From an uncultured Rhodospirillales bacterium (GTDB lineage: Bacteria; Pseudomonadota; Alphaproteobacteria; Acetobacterales; Acetobacteraceae), in the NCBI GenBank assembly GCA_903928895.1, contig CAIYSR010000054.1, positions 1 through 35,553 of the forward strand: a DNA stretch of 35,553 nt, in the 5' to 3' direction. The notes beneath the pieces were generated by a model. The model did not search any database and was not told where the DNA came from. It was given only the letters and a program-made list of their open reading frames with translations. Shown in pieces: positions 25,670 to 34,224 of the stretch (position 1 is the stretch's first letter; each line of letters starts with the position of its first letter). Made by a program: the position numbers and the translations under genes.

Positions 25670-26599
25670 ATGGCCACTCTCCCCACCCCCTCCACGCCTA
25701 CGGTCTCGGCCATCTACACTGCCTACGAGGCGGCGGCCGACACCGGTTGGCGCGAGCATCTCGGTGCCTCCCTGATCGGCACCGGGTGCGACCGCGCGCT
25801 GTGGTATTCGTTCCGCTGGGTAACCCGGGCCCGGCACACCGGACGACTGCTGCGGCTGTTCGAAACCGGGAACCTGGCCGAGGCCCGCTTCGTCGCTGAC
25901 CTGCGCCGGATCGGCGTGACCGTGCTGGACGTTGACCCTGCGTCCGGACGGCAGTGGAATCTGCGCGATCCCGGCGGCCACTTCGGCGGCAGCATGGATG
26001 CGGTGGCGATCGGGTTGCCCGAGGCGCCGAAAGCCTGGCACGTCTGCGAGTTCAAGACCCACAGCCTGAAGTCGTTCACTAAGCTGCAGGCCGAGGGAGT
26101 GGAGAAGTCCAAGCCGCTGCACTGGGCGCAGATGCAGGCCTACATGCATCTTGCCGGGATCGAGCGCGGCTTCTACCTCGCAGTCTGCAAGGATAATGAT
26201 GCGCTCTACCAGGAGCGCCTCCACCACGATGCCGAGGCCGGCATGCGCATCGTGGCGCGCGCGCAGCGCATCGTCGCGGCGCCCCGCCCGCTGGCGCGGA
26301 TCAGCGAGGATCCCGCCTGGTTCGAGTGCCGGTTCTGCGATCACCATGCCGTCTGTCACGGCGACGCGGCGATCGAACGCCATTGCAGGTCCTGCCTCCA
26401 CGCCACACCGGTCGCCGATGGCGCCTGGCATTGCGCCCGTCATCAGATGCCGCTGGCGCGCCGCGACCAGATCGCTGGTTGCGCGGCGCATCTTTACCTC
26501 CCCGACCTGGTCCCGGGCGAACAGGTCGATGCCGGCGAGGACTGGGTCAGCTATCGCCTGCCCGATGGCAGCACCTGGCGGGATGGGGTGGCGGCATGA
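25670..26599 (+). CDS. Cas4/RecB-like Fe-S exonuclease
   Basis: This 309-aa protein combines a PD-(D/E)XK core with a likely 4Fe-4S cluster. Nuclease residues are Asp109 in GGSMDAV and Glu127/Lys129 in CEFKTHS, plus a C-terminal QMQAYMHLAG helix. Cluster cysteines would be Cys40 (TGCDRALWY) and Cys220, Cys223, Cys229 (CX2CX5C), the Cas4/AddB arrangement. A second Cys/His group (C239, C242, H254, C255, H258) follows and could bind zinc. It probably resects DNA ends for the neighbouring annealing ATPase. No CRISPR genes are present, so this is not an adaptation Cas4. Confidence 0.85.
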   Translation: MATLPTPSTPTVSAIYTAYEAAADTGWREHLGASLIGTGCDRALWYSFRWVTRARHTGRLLRLFETGNLAEARFVADLRRIGVTVLDVDPASGRQWNLRDPGGHFGGSMDAVAIGLPEAPKAWHVCEFKTHSLKSFTKLQAEGVEKSKPLHWAQMQAYMHLAGIERGFYLAVCKDNDALYQERLHHDAEAGMRIVARAQRIVAAPRPLARISEDPAWFECRFCDHHAVCHGDAAIERHCRSCLHATPVADGAWHCARHQMPLARRDQIAGCAAHLYLPDLVPGEQVDAGEDWVSYRLPDGSTWRDGVAA

Positions 26600-28182
26600 C
26601 CATCACCCTGCGCCCCTATCAGCGCTCTGCGATCGATGCGCTCTACGAGTATTTTGCGGGCAACACTGGCAATCCGCTGGTTGTCCTGCCGACCGGCACG
26701 GGCAAGAGCCTATGCATTGCCGGGTTCATCCGCGAGGCCATCACCGCCTACGCCGACACCCGCATCCTCGTCCTCACGCACGTCAAGGAACTGATCCAGC
26801 AGAACTTCATGGCCCTGCTGCGGGCCTGGCCCGAGGCGCCCGCCGGCATCTATTCGGCCGGCCTCTCCCGCCGCGACATCCGCGCCCAGATCCTGTTCGC
26901 CGGCATCCAGTCGATCCACCGCCACGCGCTCCGAGTGCAGCGCTGCGACCTCGTGCTGATCGACGAGGCTCACCTGCTCGGGCGCAGCGACAGCGGAATG
27001 TATCGCGCTTTCCTCAAAGAATTGAACGAGGTCAACGCCGGCCTGCTCAAGGTGGTCGGCTTCACTGCCACGCCCTATCGGCTCGACAGCGGCCTGCTGC
27101 ACGAGGGCAAGGACCGGCTGTTCACCGACATCGCCTACGACGTGCCGGTGCTGGAGATGATGCAGCAGGGCTATCTCTGTCCCGTCGTGCCCAAGCAAAC
27201 CGAGACCCAACTCGATGTCGGCGGCGTCGGTAGCCGTGGCGGCGAATTCATCGCCAAGGACCTCGAGGCAGCCGTTGATCGCGACGAGGTGACAGCCACC
27301 GCCGTCGCAGAGATTGTCGAGCACGGCGCGGGCCGTGGCTCCTGGATGGTATTCTGCTCCGGCGTCGCCCACGCCGAGCACGTCCGCGATGCGATCCGTG
27401 TCCACGGCATTTCTTGCGAGACGGTCACCGGTGACACACCAGCGCCCGAGCGCGATCGCATCCTGGCCGCCTTCAAGGCGGGGCGGCTGCGATGCGTCAC
27501 CAACGCCAACGTGCTCACCACCGGGTTCGACGCGCCAGGAACCGACCTCATCGCCCTGCTGCGGCCGACCAAGAGCGTCGGCCTCTATGTCCAGATGGTC
27601 GGCCGCGGCACTCGCCTCGCCGAAGGGAAGGACGATTGCTTGGTGCTCGACTTCGCCGGCAACACCGCGCGCCACGGCCCGATCGATACCGTCGACGGGC
27701 GCATGAAGGAAAACGGCGAGGAACCCGGCGCGGCTCCGATCAAGGTCTGCCCAGAGTGCCAGACCATCAACCACGCCAGCGTGCGTCATTGCGTCGAGTG
27801 CGACTACGCATTCCCGCCGCCCGAGGTGAAGGTGGCACCGAACGCTGCAACCAATGCGCTGCTGTCAACGCAAATCCAAACCACCTGGTTCAAAGTCGAA
27901 GGCGTCAGCTACGCAGTCCACGAGAAGCCTGGCAAGCCGACCTCGCTGCGCGTCACCTACGAGAGCGGCCTCGCGCGGCACAGTGAATGGGTTTGCCTGG
28001 AGCACACTGGGTTTCCGCGAGAGAAAGCTGTGGCGTGGTGGCGACGCCGCGCACCGCATCTGCCTGCACCCGCCACGGTCCGCGAGGCGCTAGAGCACCA
28101 GGACGCACTTCGGCAGCCGGTTGCCATTCAGACCCGCCCGTCCGGCCAATACACCGAGATCGTCAACACGAGGTTCTTATAA
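26596..28182 (+). CDS. DEAD/DEAH-box superfamily 2 DNA helicase
   Basis: This 528-aa helicase starts with the Q-like motif LRPYQRSAIDAL. It continues with Walker A LPTGTGKS (31-38), DEAH (123-126), GFTATPYR, VFCSGVAHAEHV, TTGFDAPGTDLIALLRPT and motif VI QMVGRGTR. A Cys4 zinc ribbon, CPECQTIN...CVECDY, and a DNA-handling C-terminal domain follow. This is the standard phage replicative or recombination SF2 helicase. Its ATG overlaps the exonuclease stop, so helicase and nuclease are co-translated. Confidence 0.92.
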   Translation: MTITLRPYQRSAIDALYEYFAGNTGNPLVVLPTGTGKSLCIAGFIREAITAYADTRILVLTHVKELIQQNFMALLRAWPEAPAGIYSAGLSRRDIRAQILFAGIQSIHRHALRVQRCDLVLIDEAHLLGRSDSGMYRAFLKELNEVNAGLLKVVGFTATPYRLDSGLLHEGKDRLFTDIAYDVPVLEMMQQGYLCPVVPKQTETQLDVGGVGSRGGEFIAKDLEAAVDRDEVTATAVAEIVEHGAGRGSWMVFCSGVAHAEHVRDAIRVHGISCETVTGDTPAPERDRILAAFKAGRLRCVTNANVLTTGFDAPGTDLIALLRPTKSVGLYVQMVGRGTRLAEGKDDCLVLDFAGNTARHGPIDTVDGRMKENGEEPGAAPIKVCPECQTINHASVRHCVECDYAFPPPEVKVAPNAATNALLSTQIQTTWFKVEGVSYAVHEKPGKPTSLRVTYESGLARHSEWVCLEHTGFPREKAVAWWRRRAPHLPAPATVREALEHQDALRQPVAIQTRPSGQYTEIVNTRFL

Positions 28183-28781
28183 TGCCTGCACCTTGGAGAA
28201 AGCCCGCAGAGTCGATGCCTGCACCTCCGCCACCAATGAGGGACGCAGAGAAAGTGGCGGACAAAAAGCAAAGGAACCGGGAAGCACAGCAGCGATACCG
28301 CGACGCGAACCGGCAACAGATCCTGGCCGCTCAACGGGAGCGCCGCGCTGCAAATCCTGAGAAGGCCCGACTGCAGCGGGAGCAGTCTATGAAGCGTTGG
28401 AAGGAGCGTAACCCAGAGAAGGTCATTGCCAAATACGTATTACGTTACGAAGCCGTGGGCGACCGTGAGCGTGCCGCGGCCCGGCTGCGGTCGCAGGAGC
28501 GACGCGAGCGGGATCGCGAGGCTGCGCGAGAAGCAGATCGGCAGTATCGCGCCCAGAATCTGGAGCGGATGAGGGCCAAGGCACGCGAGCGTTACGCGCG
28601 AAAGAAACAGTTGGAGGCAGCAACTGAGAATGCGGAGCGACCTGATGCGATGCCGCACGTGTCCTCGCCTCGCCCGCCACTGGGACTGGTTCCTCCGCTA
28701 TCGCGGCATTCGGCTCCACTGGACGGTGCCGGCCTGCTCCCCGGTCTGCCTCGAACTCTGGAAAGGGCGACGCATGATTGA
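28182..28781 (+). CDS. Basic coiled-coil protein of unknown function
   Basis: This 199-aa ORF is coupled to the helicase stop (TAATG). Residues about 25-150 are a near-continuous highly charged helix with repeats such as RERRAANPEK and KRWKERNPEK, a pattern seen next to phage HNH nucleases, but no HNH residues are present. The last 50 residues look less protein-like and overlap the next gene in another frame by 152 bp, so the true C-terminus may be non-conserved. A nucleic-acid-binding role is likely from charge only. Confidence 0.65.
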   Translation: MPAPWRKPAESMPAPPPPMRDAEKVADKKQRNREAQQRYRDANRQQILAAQRERRAANPEKARLQREQSMKRWKERNPEKVIAKYVLRYEAVGDRERAAARLRSQERRERDREAAREADRQYRAQNLERMRAKARERYARKKQLEAATENAERPDAMPHVSSPRPPLGLVPPLSRHSAPLDGAGLLPGLPRTLERATHD

Positions 28782-28995
28782 TCCCAACCCGATTGAGCTC
28801 GCCGCCATGCGCCAAGCCGGCGCGCGCGCTGGCGACTACATCGATAGCCTAGGCCGCACCGACATGGCCGGCTGGTCCGAGCCGGAGTGGACGGCGTTCA
28901 TCGCCGCGATCTGCGGCGGATATGTCGACGCGCTGATCTACCAGCAACTGGCTGCCAACGAGGCGGCGGGCAAGGTGACGGGAGTGCCGTTCTGA
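28630..28995 (+). CDS. DUF6511-like phage protein with N-terminal zinc motif
   Basis: This 121-aa protein opens with a Cys pair (CRTC) and a second (CSPVC) 25 residues later, a probable zinc knuckle. It then has the DUF6511-like body MIDPNPIELAAMRQAGARAG, SLGRTDMAGWSEPEWTAFI and a terminal VPF. The zinc part lies in the stretch where the preceding ORF continues in another frame. A shorter start at 28774 with a GGAAAGG site is possible but would remove the cysteines. The stop is coupled to the primase start (TGATG). Function is unknown. Confidence 0.75.
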   Translation: MRSDLMRCRTCPRLARHWDWFLRYRGIRLHWTVPACSPVCLELWKGRRMIDPNPIELAAMRQAGARAGDYIDSLGRTDMAGWSEPEWTAFIAAICGGYVDALIYQQLAANEAAGKVTGVPF

Positions 28996-31313
28996 TGGCG
29001 CAATCCGCTATGGCCATGCACGGCGCACGCCTGATCGACAACGGCTATCCGGTGCTACCGATCATGCCCGGCACCAAGGTCCCGGGCCGGTTCACCCAGG
29101 GCGAGTGGCGCCCCTACGCGGACTGGGCGCGTCACTGCGATCGGGCCACGACCGAGACCGAGGTCGAGGTCTGGCAGACCTGGCCTGACTGCGGGGTGGG
29201 AGTCTCCTGCGGCGCCGTTGTCGGGATCGACATCGACCTGCTGGACGCTGAAGTGGCAATCAAAGTGGCGGACCTGGCGCAGGAGATGCTCGGGTCGACG
29301 CCCTGTATCCGCATCGGCCAGTCGCCCAAACGGCTCCTGGTCTACCGCAGTGAGGGGCCATTTGCCGGCCGCAAGCGCCATCCGCTCGAGGTGCTTGCAC
29401 GCGGTCAGCAATTCGTCGCACACGCCATTCATCCTGGCACCGGGCAGCCCTATGCATGGCCCGAGGATAACCTCATCGACGTGTCCCTCGACCGACTGCC
29501 GATGATCACCGAGGCGCAGGCGATGGATTGGCTCGATCGCGCCCACGCCATGATCCCGGCGGAGTTAAAGCCGGAATCGCTGATCGGAGAGATGACCAAC
29601 GGAGCGCAGTGGAAGGGCCCGTCCGATCCGCGCGGCACCTACGATGCCATCGCCGCGGCCCTCGCCTTCATCCCCAACGAAGACCTCGACGGCACTTCCT
29701 GGATCACCATCGGCAATGCCATCAAGGCCGCGCTCGGCGAGGAGGGAAAGGAGCTCTGGTGCGCTTGGTCACGCCAATCGACCAAGTCGGGAGCATCCGG
29801 CAAGCCCAACACGCCGGAGCGCCGCTGGTCGCGGTTGCGGCCGCACAGCATCGGCGCCGGCACCCTCTACGGCCTGGCCGTCGACCGCGGCTGGGTGCCG
29901 CCCCCCGACGTAATCCTGAACGCCGGCGCGGCAGAGCAGGCGACGCAGCCGCACCCCGCCTCCGGCTTGCTGGCCAAGCTCGCGGCGCTGCAAAGCGCAA
30001 CACCGCCAGCCCCGACACCGTATCGGGTGCCACCCGCCCTGCTCGAGGTGGACGGAGCGCTCCGGCTGTTCATCGACTACGCCACCAGCACCGCCGTGAG
30101 CCCGCAGCCGTTCCTGGCCCTGGGCGCGGCACTGTGCCTGATCGGCGCCGTCGCCGGGCGCCGTTATCGCACGCCCACCGACCTGCGCAGCAATCTGTAC
30201 GCCATTGGGATCGCCGACAGCGGTGGCGGCAAGGATCACGCCCGCCGCTGCGTGAAGCGCCTGCTCTTCGCAGCTGGACTTGATCGTTACTTGGGTGGTG
30301 AAGATTTGGCCTCCTCGACAGGCCTGCTCTCCGCCCTCCAGATCCACCCTTCGCGCCTGTTCCAGCTCGACGAATTCGGCCAGTTCCTGAAGCTGGTACT
30401 GAACCCGCGCTCGCCGTTCCACAAGACGGCGATCTGGACCGAGTTCACCAAGCTGTTCACCTCGGCGGCCGAGCCCTACATCGGCTCCGAGTATGCGGAT
30501 CAGAAGGAACGTCCGCGCAAAACCATCCAGCAACCCTGTGCCTGCGTGTGGGGCGTCACCGTGCCGGCGCCGTTCTGGGCGGCGCTGGAGGGCGGGGCAC
30601 TCGCAGACGGGTCGCTCGCCCGCTTCCTGGTGTTCCTGACCGACGATGACTACCCGGAGCGCACCGATAACCCCCTCATGATCGACCCACCCGCGGAACT
30701 CGTAGCCAGTCTCCAAGCGATTGCCGCCGGCGTGCCAGGCCATGATCATGGCGGCAACATCGCCGATAGCATGGACGCCACGACGCCGATCAAGCCCTAC
30801 ACGGTGCCTTTGGCGCCGGCCGCCGATGCCGCTATGGCGGCGGTGCGCCGGGAGGCCACAGAGTTGCTGCGCAGCAATCGAGGCACCTACGCCACGGCCA
30901 TGTTCGGCCGATACGCCGAGAACACCGCGAAGCTCGCCATGCTGGCCGCGATCAGCCGCAATCCGGCTGCACCTGTCACCGACGCCAGGGACGTGATCTG
31001 GGCCGCCGGCTTGGTGGAGCACTGCATCGGCACATTGCTTCGCGAGGCCGACCGGCGCGTCGCTGACAACGAGGTCGAGGCTCGCCTCAAGAAGATGCTC
31101 GAGGTCATTCGGGCCGGGCGACGACTGTCCCGCTCCGACCTCGTCCGCAAGACCCAGTTCCTGTCGCGGCGAGAGCGCGAGGAGATCCTGGCCTCCCTCA
31201 CCGAGAGCGGCCTGGTGATCGCGCAGGTCGAGGCTGGGGTCACCAAGAGCACGACCTTCTACGTTGCCACTGCCACGCCCGAGCGAGCCGGGAACCGGAG
31301 GCTCAGTTCATGA
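28995..31313 (+). CDS. Bifunctional primase-polymerase / ATPase (phage replication)
   Basis: This 772-aa protein has an N-terminal prim-pol domain: NGYPVLPIMPGTKVPG, the catalytic DID at 79-81, then RKRHPLEVLARGQQF and HAIHPGTG. A PriCT-like segment (near 225-262, ALAFIPNEDLDGTSWITIGN) precedes an ATPase-like region with a P-loop-like SGGGKD at 409-414 and LFQLDEFGQF near 455-464 as Walker B. The C-terminus has a winged-helix-like RSDLVRKTQFLSRREREEIL. It would prime and unwind DNA at the element's origin. It follows the DUF6511 gene with a TGATG overlap. Confidence 0.88.
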   Translation: MAQSAMAMHGARLIDNGYPVLPIMPGTKVPGRFTQGEWRPYADWARHCDRATTETEVEVWQTWPDCGVGVSCGAVVGIDIDLLDAEVAIKVADLAQEMLGSTPCIRIGQSPKRLLVYRSEGPFAGRKRHPLEVLARGQQFVAHAIHPGTGQPYAWPEDNLIDVSLDRLPMITEAQAMDWLDRAHAMIPAELKPESLIGEMTNGAQWKGPSDPRGTYDAIAAALAFIPNEDLDGTSWITIGNAIKAALGEEGKELWCAWSRQSTKSGASGKPNTPERRWSRLRPHSIGAGTLYGLAVDRGWVPPPDVILNAGAAEQATQPHPASGLLAKLAALQSATPPAPTPYRVPPALLEVDGALRLFIDYATSTAVSPQPFLALGAALCLIGAVAGRRYRTPTDLRSNLYAIGIADSGGGKDHARRCVKRLLFAAGLDRYLGGEDLASSTGLLSALQIHPSRLFQLDEFGQFLKLVLNPRSPFHKTAIWTEFTKLFTSAAEPYIGSEYADQKERPRKTIQQPCACVWGVTVPAPFWAALEGGALADGSLARFLVFLTDDDYPERTDNPLMIDPPAELVASLQAIAAGVPGHDHGGNIADSMDATTPIKPYTVPLAPAADAAMAAVRREATELLRSNRGTYATAMFGRYAENTAKLAMLAAISRNPAAPVTDARDVIWAAGLVEHCIGTLLREADRRVADNEVEARLKKMLEVIRAGRRLSRSDLVRKTQFLSRREREEILASLTESGLVIAQVEAGVTKSTTFYVATATPERAGNRRLSS

Positions 31314-31570
31314 CGACACCGCCACAATGGAAGCGTCCGACCCGCCGAAAGCCAGGACGGAGGCTGGTTTGCGCGCAAAGCTCAATAAATCAAATTTTTC
31401 GCGCGCACGCGAACATATACACATGCTGGGGTACCATAGAGAGATATAGTAATATAATTATAATTATTGAATTATTCTCTCTACTCCTAGGAGGTCCTGG
31501 GGTTCTGGGGGGTCTATCGTTCAATTCGTTCTTGGATCGGCGTGAAATAGGCCGGGGGGTAGGCGCATGA
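31310..31570 (+). CDS. Doubtful 86-aa ORF across an AT-rich insert
   Basis: The start overlaps the primase stop (ATGA) and the stop overlaps the next start (ATGA), as expected of an operon gene. The first 20 residues (MTTPPQWKRPTRRKPGRRL) look like a basic phage protein. The middle encodes a run of isoleucines across an AT-rich palindrome, and the end is Gly/Leu-rich, so the present ORF may be an original small gene interrupted in frame, or chance. No family is recognised. Confidence 0.3.
   Translation: MTTPPQWKRPTRRKPGRRLVCAQSSINQIFRAHANIYTCWGTIERYSNIIIIIELFSLLLGGPGVLGGLSFNSFLDRREIGRGVGA
31439..31481. repeat. AT-rich imperfect palindrome
   Basis: Forty-three bases with only 8 G or C form an imperfect inverted repeat: outer arms GAGAGA and TCTCTC, and a perfect central palindrome ATAATTATAATTAT. 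The surrounding genes are about two-thirds G+C. It follows the primase gene directly. It could be a DNA-unwinding part of a replication origin, a transcription-processing hairpin, or a small inserted element. Confidence 0.6.
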
Positions 31571-31797
31571 CCCTGCCCGGTGCACCCCGTCTGCCCCGCA
31601 GCAGCCTCGACCGCGGCACACGCAGCCCCGCCACGAGCCCCGAGATGGAGGCCCTGCGCCGGCGCGTCTGGCGCGACCAGGGCGTGGTCTCCCTTGCCCT
31701 CGATGACATCACCGACCCCTGGCTCCGCCAGGCCGTCACCAACGAAGCCGTGCGCCGCTGGGGCCCACGCAATGGAGGATCGAACCATGGCCGTTAA
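31567..31797 (+). CDS. Small phage protein, 76 aa
   Basis: The ATG at 31567 has GGGGGGTAGG as a purine-rich site upstream. The protein has a central MEALRRRVWRDQGVVSL and an ITDPWLRQAVTNEAVRRWG C-terminal helix. I recall similar small proteins in the early regions of alphaproteobacterial prophages, but I know of no function. Its stop lies 10 nt inside the next gene. Confidence 0.7.
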   Translation: MTLPGAPRLPRSSLDRGTRSPATSPEMEALRRRVWRDQGVVSLALDDITDPWLRQAVTNEAVRRWGPRNGGSNHGR

Positions 31798-32341
31798 GCG
31801 CAAGCGCAAGACCACCGCGCAGCCCGCCGACGATCTCTCGAAACCCACCGCATGGCGCAAGCAGCACGGCGGCTTCGAGGCCGCCAGGCTCGACGTCGAT
31901 CCGGACAGCGGCGCGACGGTCAGTCACCATCGCGCGTTCGACACGCTGGGTGTGATGCTGACCAATGGCACCATCACGCCCGAGATGCATGATGCTGGCG
32001 TGCAGTTCCGTCGGCAGTTCCGGGCCGCCGCGCTCGACACACTGCGGTCGATGCCGCTGATCCGCATCCCCGGTGGCAACGGCGATACCATCACCGAGCA
32101 GAACCATGCCGCCCGCCGCAAGGTGGCCGCCGCGATGGTGGCGTTGGGTGGCAGCGACAGCATCGCTGGAAGCTGCGTCTGGCATGTCGTGGGTTGCGAG
32201 TGCTCCGTCCGGGAGTGGGCCCTGCGCCAGGGCTGGGGTGGCCGCCCGTTGGCTCCGAACCAGAGCCAGGGAGTGCTGCTGGCCTCCCTCGGCGTGCTCG
32301 CCGGACATTATGGGCTCGGCCGGAGTGGGCTTACGGCATGA
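31787..32341 (+). CDS. DUF6456-like phage protein
   Basis: This 184-aa protein has a GGAGG ribosome site 8 nt before the ATG and a Lys/Arg-rich N-terminus. Conserved-looking parts are AGVQFRRQFRAAALDTL, SCVWHVVGCECSVREWALRQ and LLASLGVLAGHYGL. The mid-domain and terminal LAGHYG pattern resemble DUF6456 proteins, which are small DNA-binding-like proteins of alphaproteobacteria and their phages. The match is from memory, so the family call is tentative. Confidence 0.7.
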   Translation: MAVKRKRKTTAQPADDLSKPTAWRKQHGGFEAARLDVDPDSGATVSHHRAFDTLGVMLTNGTITPEMHDAGVQFRRQFRAAALDTLRSMPLIRIPGGNGDTITEQNHAARRKVAAAMVALGGSDSIAGSCVWHVVGCECSVREWALRQGWGGRPLAPNQSQGVLLASLGVLAGHYGLGRSGLTA

Positions 32342-32751
32342 CTTTTCGAACCCAACGCACACGCCGCGATGGTCTAATGTGCGGGAATGTAGCGCTTGAG
32401 CAGGGTCATTCCATGGCCGTGCGCGCGAAACCCCAGGACCATCGCGGCGCCCGCGCATTCGAAAAATACTTGATCAACGCTACATCTTTGCACTCCCCGC
32501 TAAATCTCGGATGGACTACCATCCTGACAGTCGCCACCAAAGGGACGACGCAGCGCACCGGCATCGCCAAGGCCATGGTTCCTTCCCATGCCGGATCGAT
32601 GCGGGAAGCGGAAGCGCGATAGCCCGCTAGCGACAGACCTAAATTATGGTTCGCAGTTCGCACGCGCCACTTCGGCGTGGCGGTTTTCCGCCAATCCTGC
32701 CTCCTGCGAACTGTTCGCGGTTTGCACCCCAAACACAGCACGGATGCCCTG
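32342..32751 (+). promoter_or_regulatory. Intergenic control region with two operator-like sites
   Basis: This 410-bp gap before the methyltransferase genes holds ATGTAGCGCTTG (32387-32398) and, inverted, TCAACGCTACAT (32474-32485). Both carry the GTAGCG half-site found around the repressor gene. A 94-codon ORF in the same interval (32338-32622) is coupled to the previous stop as ATGA but has poor codon bias, so I do not call it a gene. No clean promoter is visible. The region probably carries a separate, repressor-controlled promoter for the two methyltransferases. Confidence 0.5.
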
Positions 32752-34224
32752 ATGACCCTCCCATGGATGGCCGCGAAAATCGTGCTGCGCCTCGTGACGG
32801 AACTGCGCCCGCACGCCGGCAACGCCCGGCTGCACTCAGCGGACCAGCTGGAGCAGATCAAGGCCAGCATGCTGGCGTTCGGCTTCACCAACCCGCTGCT
32901 GGTGGATGAGGCGGGCGAACTGATCGCCGGACACGGACGCCTCGAGGCTGCAGCGGCGCTCGGCATCACCAAGGTGCCGGTGATCGTGCTGCGGCATTTG
33001 TCGGCGGGGCAGAAAGATGCGCTGCGGCTGGCGGACAATCGCATCGCCGAAAACGCGACTTGGGACCAGGCGCTGCTGCGCGATGCCCTGGCCGGGCTTC
33101 AAGAGGCCGGTGAGGTCGACCTGTTGGCGATCGGGTTCTCGCGCGACGAGATCAGCGCCATCCTGGCCGCGGCGGAAGAGGCCGTCATCGATGGCGATGC
33201 GCTGGATGAACAGGATGACGCCGATCAGGTCGCCGAGAATGGAGGCGGCGCGGCCGCCGCAACCGACGACGCCGAGGATCCCGCCGACGCCGAGCCTGAG
33301 CCGCCCCGTGCGGCAGTGACGCGGCCGGGCGACCTATGGCTGCTCGGCGAGCATCGCCTGCTATGCGGGGACTCCACCGACGCAACCGCCGTGGCGCGAC
33401 TGATGGGCGACGACCGCGCCGCGCTGCTGTTCACCTCGCCGCCCTATGGCAACCAGCGCGACTACACCACCGGTGGCATCGGTGACTGGGACGCCCTGAT
33501 GCGCGGCGCGTGCGGCCACCTCGAAGCCGCCATCGCCGCGGACGGGCAGATGCTGGTCAATCTCGGCCTGATCCATCGCGACGCCGAGTGGCAGCCCTAC
33601 TGGTCCGGTTGGATCGATTGGATGCGGACGATCGGCTGGCGACGGTTCGGCTGGTACGTCTGGGATCAAGGCCCCGGCCTTCCCGGCGACTGGAACGGGC
33701 GCCTCGCGCCGTCCTTCGAGTTCGTCTTCCACTTCAACCGCGCCGCGCGCCAGGCCAACAAGATCATCCCGTGCCGCTGGGCTGGCCACGTCAACAGCGA
33801 GAAAGGCGGGCTTCGTGCGAAGGACGGCACGGTGGGCGAATGGACCCATGCCGGCCAAGGCGTGCAGGAGACCCGGATCCCGGACAACGTGCTGCGCATC
33901 ACCCGACACAAGGCGCGCGGCATCGAGACCGAGCATCCCGCTGTGTTCCCGGTGAAGCTGCCGGAGTTCCTGATCCAGACTTTCACCGACGAAGGCAACC
34001 TGGTGTTCGAGCCCTTCGCGGGATCCGGCACCACCATCCTGGCCGGCCAGCGGACCGGCCGGCCGGTGCGAGCGATCGAACTGGCGTCAGCCTACGTGGA
34101 CTTGGCCATTGCCCGGTTCCGGTCGCTGCATCCCGACCTGCCCATCACGCTGGACGGCGACGGCCGGGAGTATGACGCCGTCGCCGCAGCGCGCGGCGTG
34201 ACGGAGGTTGCCGATGCAGCATGA
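32752..34224 (+). CDS. ParB-domain–DNA methyltransferase fusion (TSPPY type)
   Basis: From the ATG at 32752 the protein is 490 aa; an ATG at 32767 and longer in-frame starts are possible. Residues about 10-100 form a ParB/sulfiredoxin-like domain (RPHAGNARLHS, NPLLVDEAGELIAGHGRLEA). An acidic Ala-rich linker follows, then a beta-class methyltransferase with motif IV TSPPYGNQ at 228-235 and motif I FEPFAGSGTT near the C-terminus. TSPPY is typical of N4-cytosine methylases. Phages use such enzymes to protect or mark their own DNA. The gene precedes a second fusion that overlaps its end by 11 nt. Confidence 0.9.
   Translation: MTLPWMAAKIVLRLVTELRPHAGNARLHSADQLEQIKASMLAFGFTNPLLVDEAGELIAGHGRLEAAAALGITKVPVIVLRHLSAGQKDALRLADNRIAENATWDQALLRDALAGLQEAGEVDLLAIGFSRDEISAILAAAEEAVIDGDALDEQDDADQVAENGGGAAAATDDAEDPADAEPEPPRAAVTRPGDLWLLGEHRLLCGDSTDATAVARLMGDDRAALLFTSPPYGNQRDYTTGGIGDWDALMRGACGHLEAAIAADGQMLVNLGLIHRDAEWQPYWSGWIDWMRTIGWRRFGWYVWDQGPGLPGDWNGRLAPSFEFVFHFNRAARQANKIIPCRWAGHVNSEKGGLRAKDGTVGEWTHAGQGVQETRIPDNVLRITRHKARGIETEHPAVFPVKLPEFLIQTFTDEGNLVFEPFAGSGTTILAGQRTGRPVRAIELASAYVDLAIARFRSLHPDLPITLDGDGREYDAVAAARGVTEVADAA

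Noticed and set aside
25136-26491. 451-codon open frame on the minus strand opposite the SSB-like and exonuclease genes
   Set aside because: GC-rich coding DNA leaves the antisense frame open; the plus-strand genes have clear domains, ribosome sites and coupling.
25670-26599. Cas4-like protein taken as a sign of CRISPR
   Set aside because: No repeat-spacer array and no cas1/cas2 in the window; it sits in a phage recombination operon.
29769-31022. 417-codon minus-strand frame opposite the primase gene
   Set aside because: Low-complexity translation with no domain; shadow of prim-pol/ATPase.
32338-32622. 94-codon ORF coupled to the DUF6456-like gene
   Set aside because: Weak GC bias at third positions and it contains both operator-like sites; more likely regulatory DNA, though not excluded.
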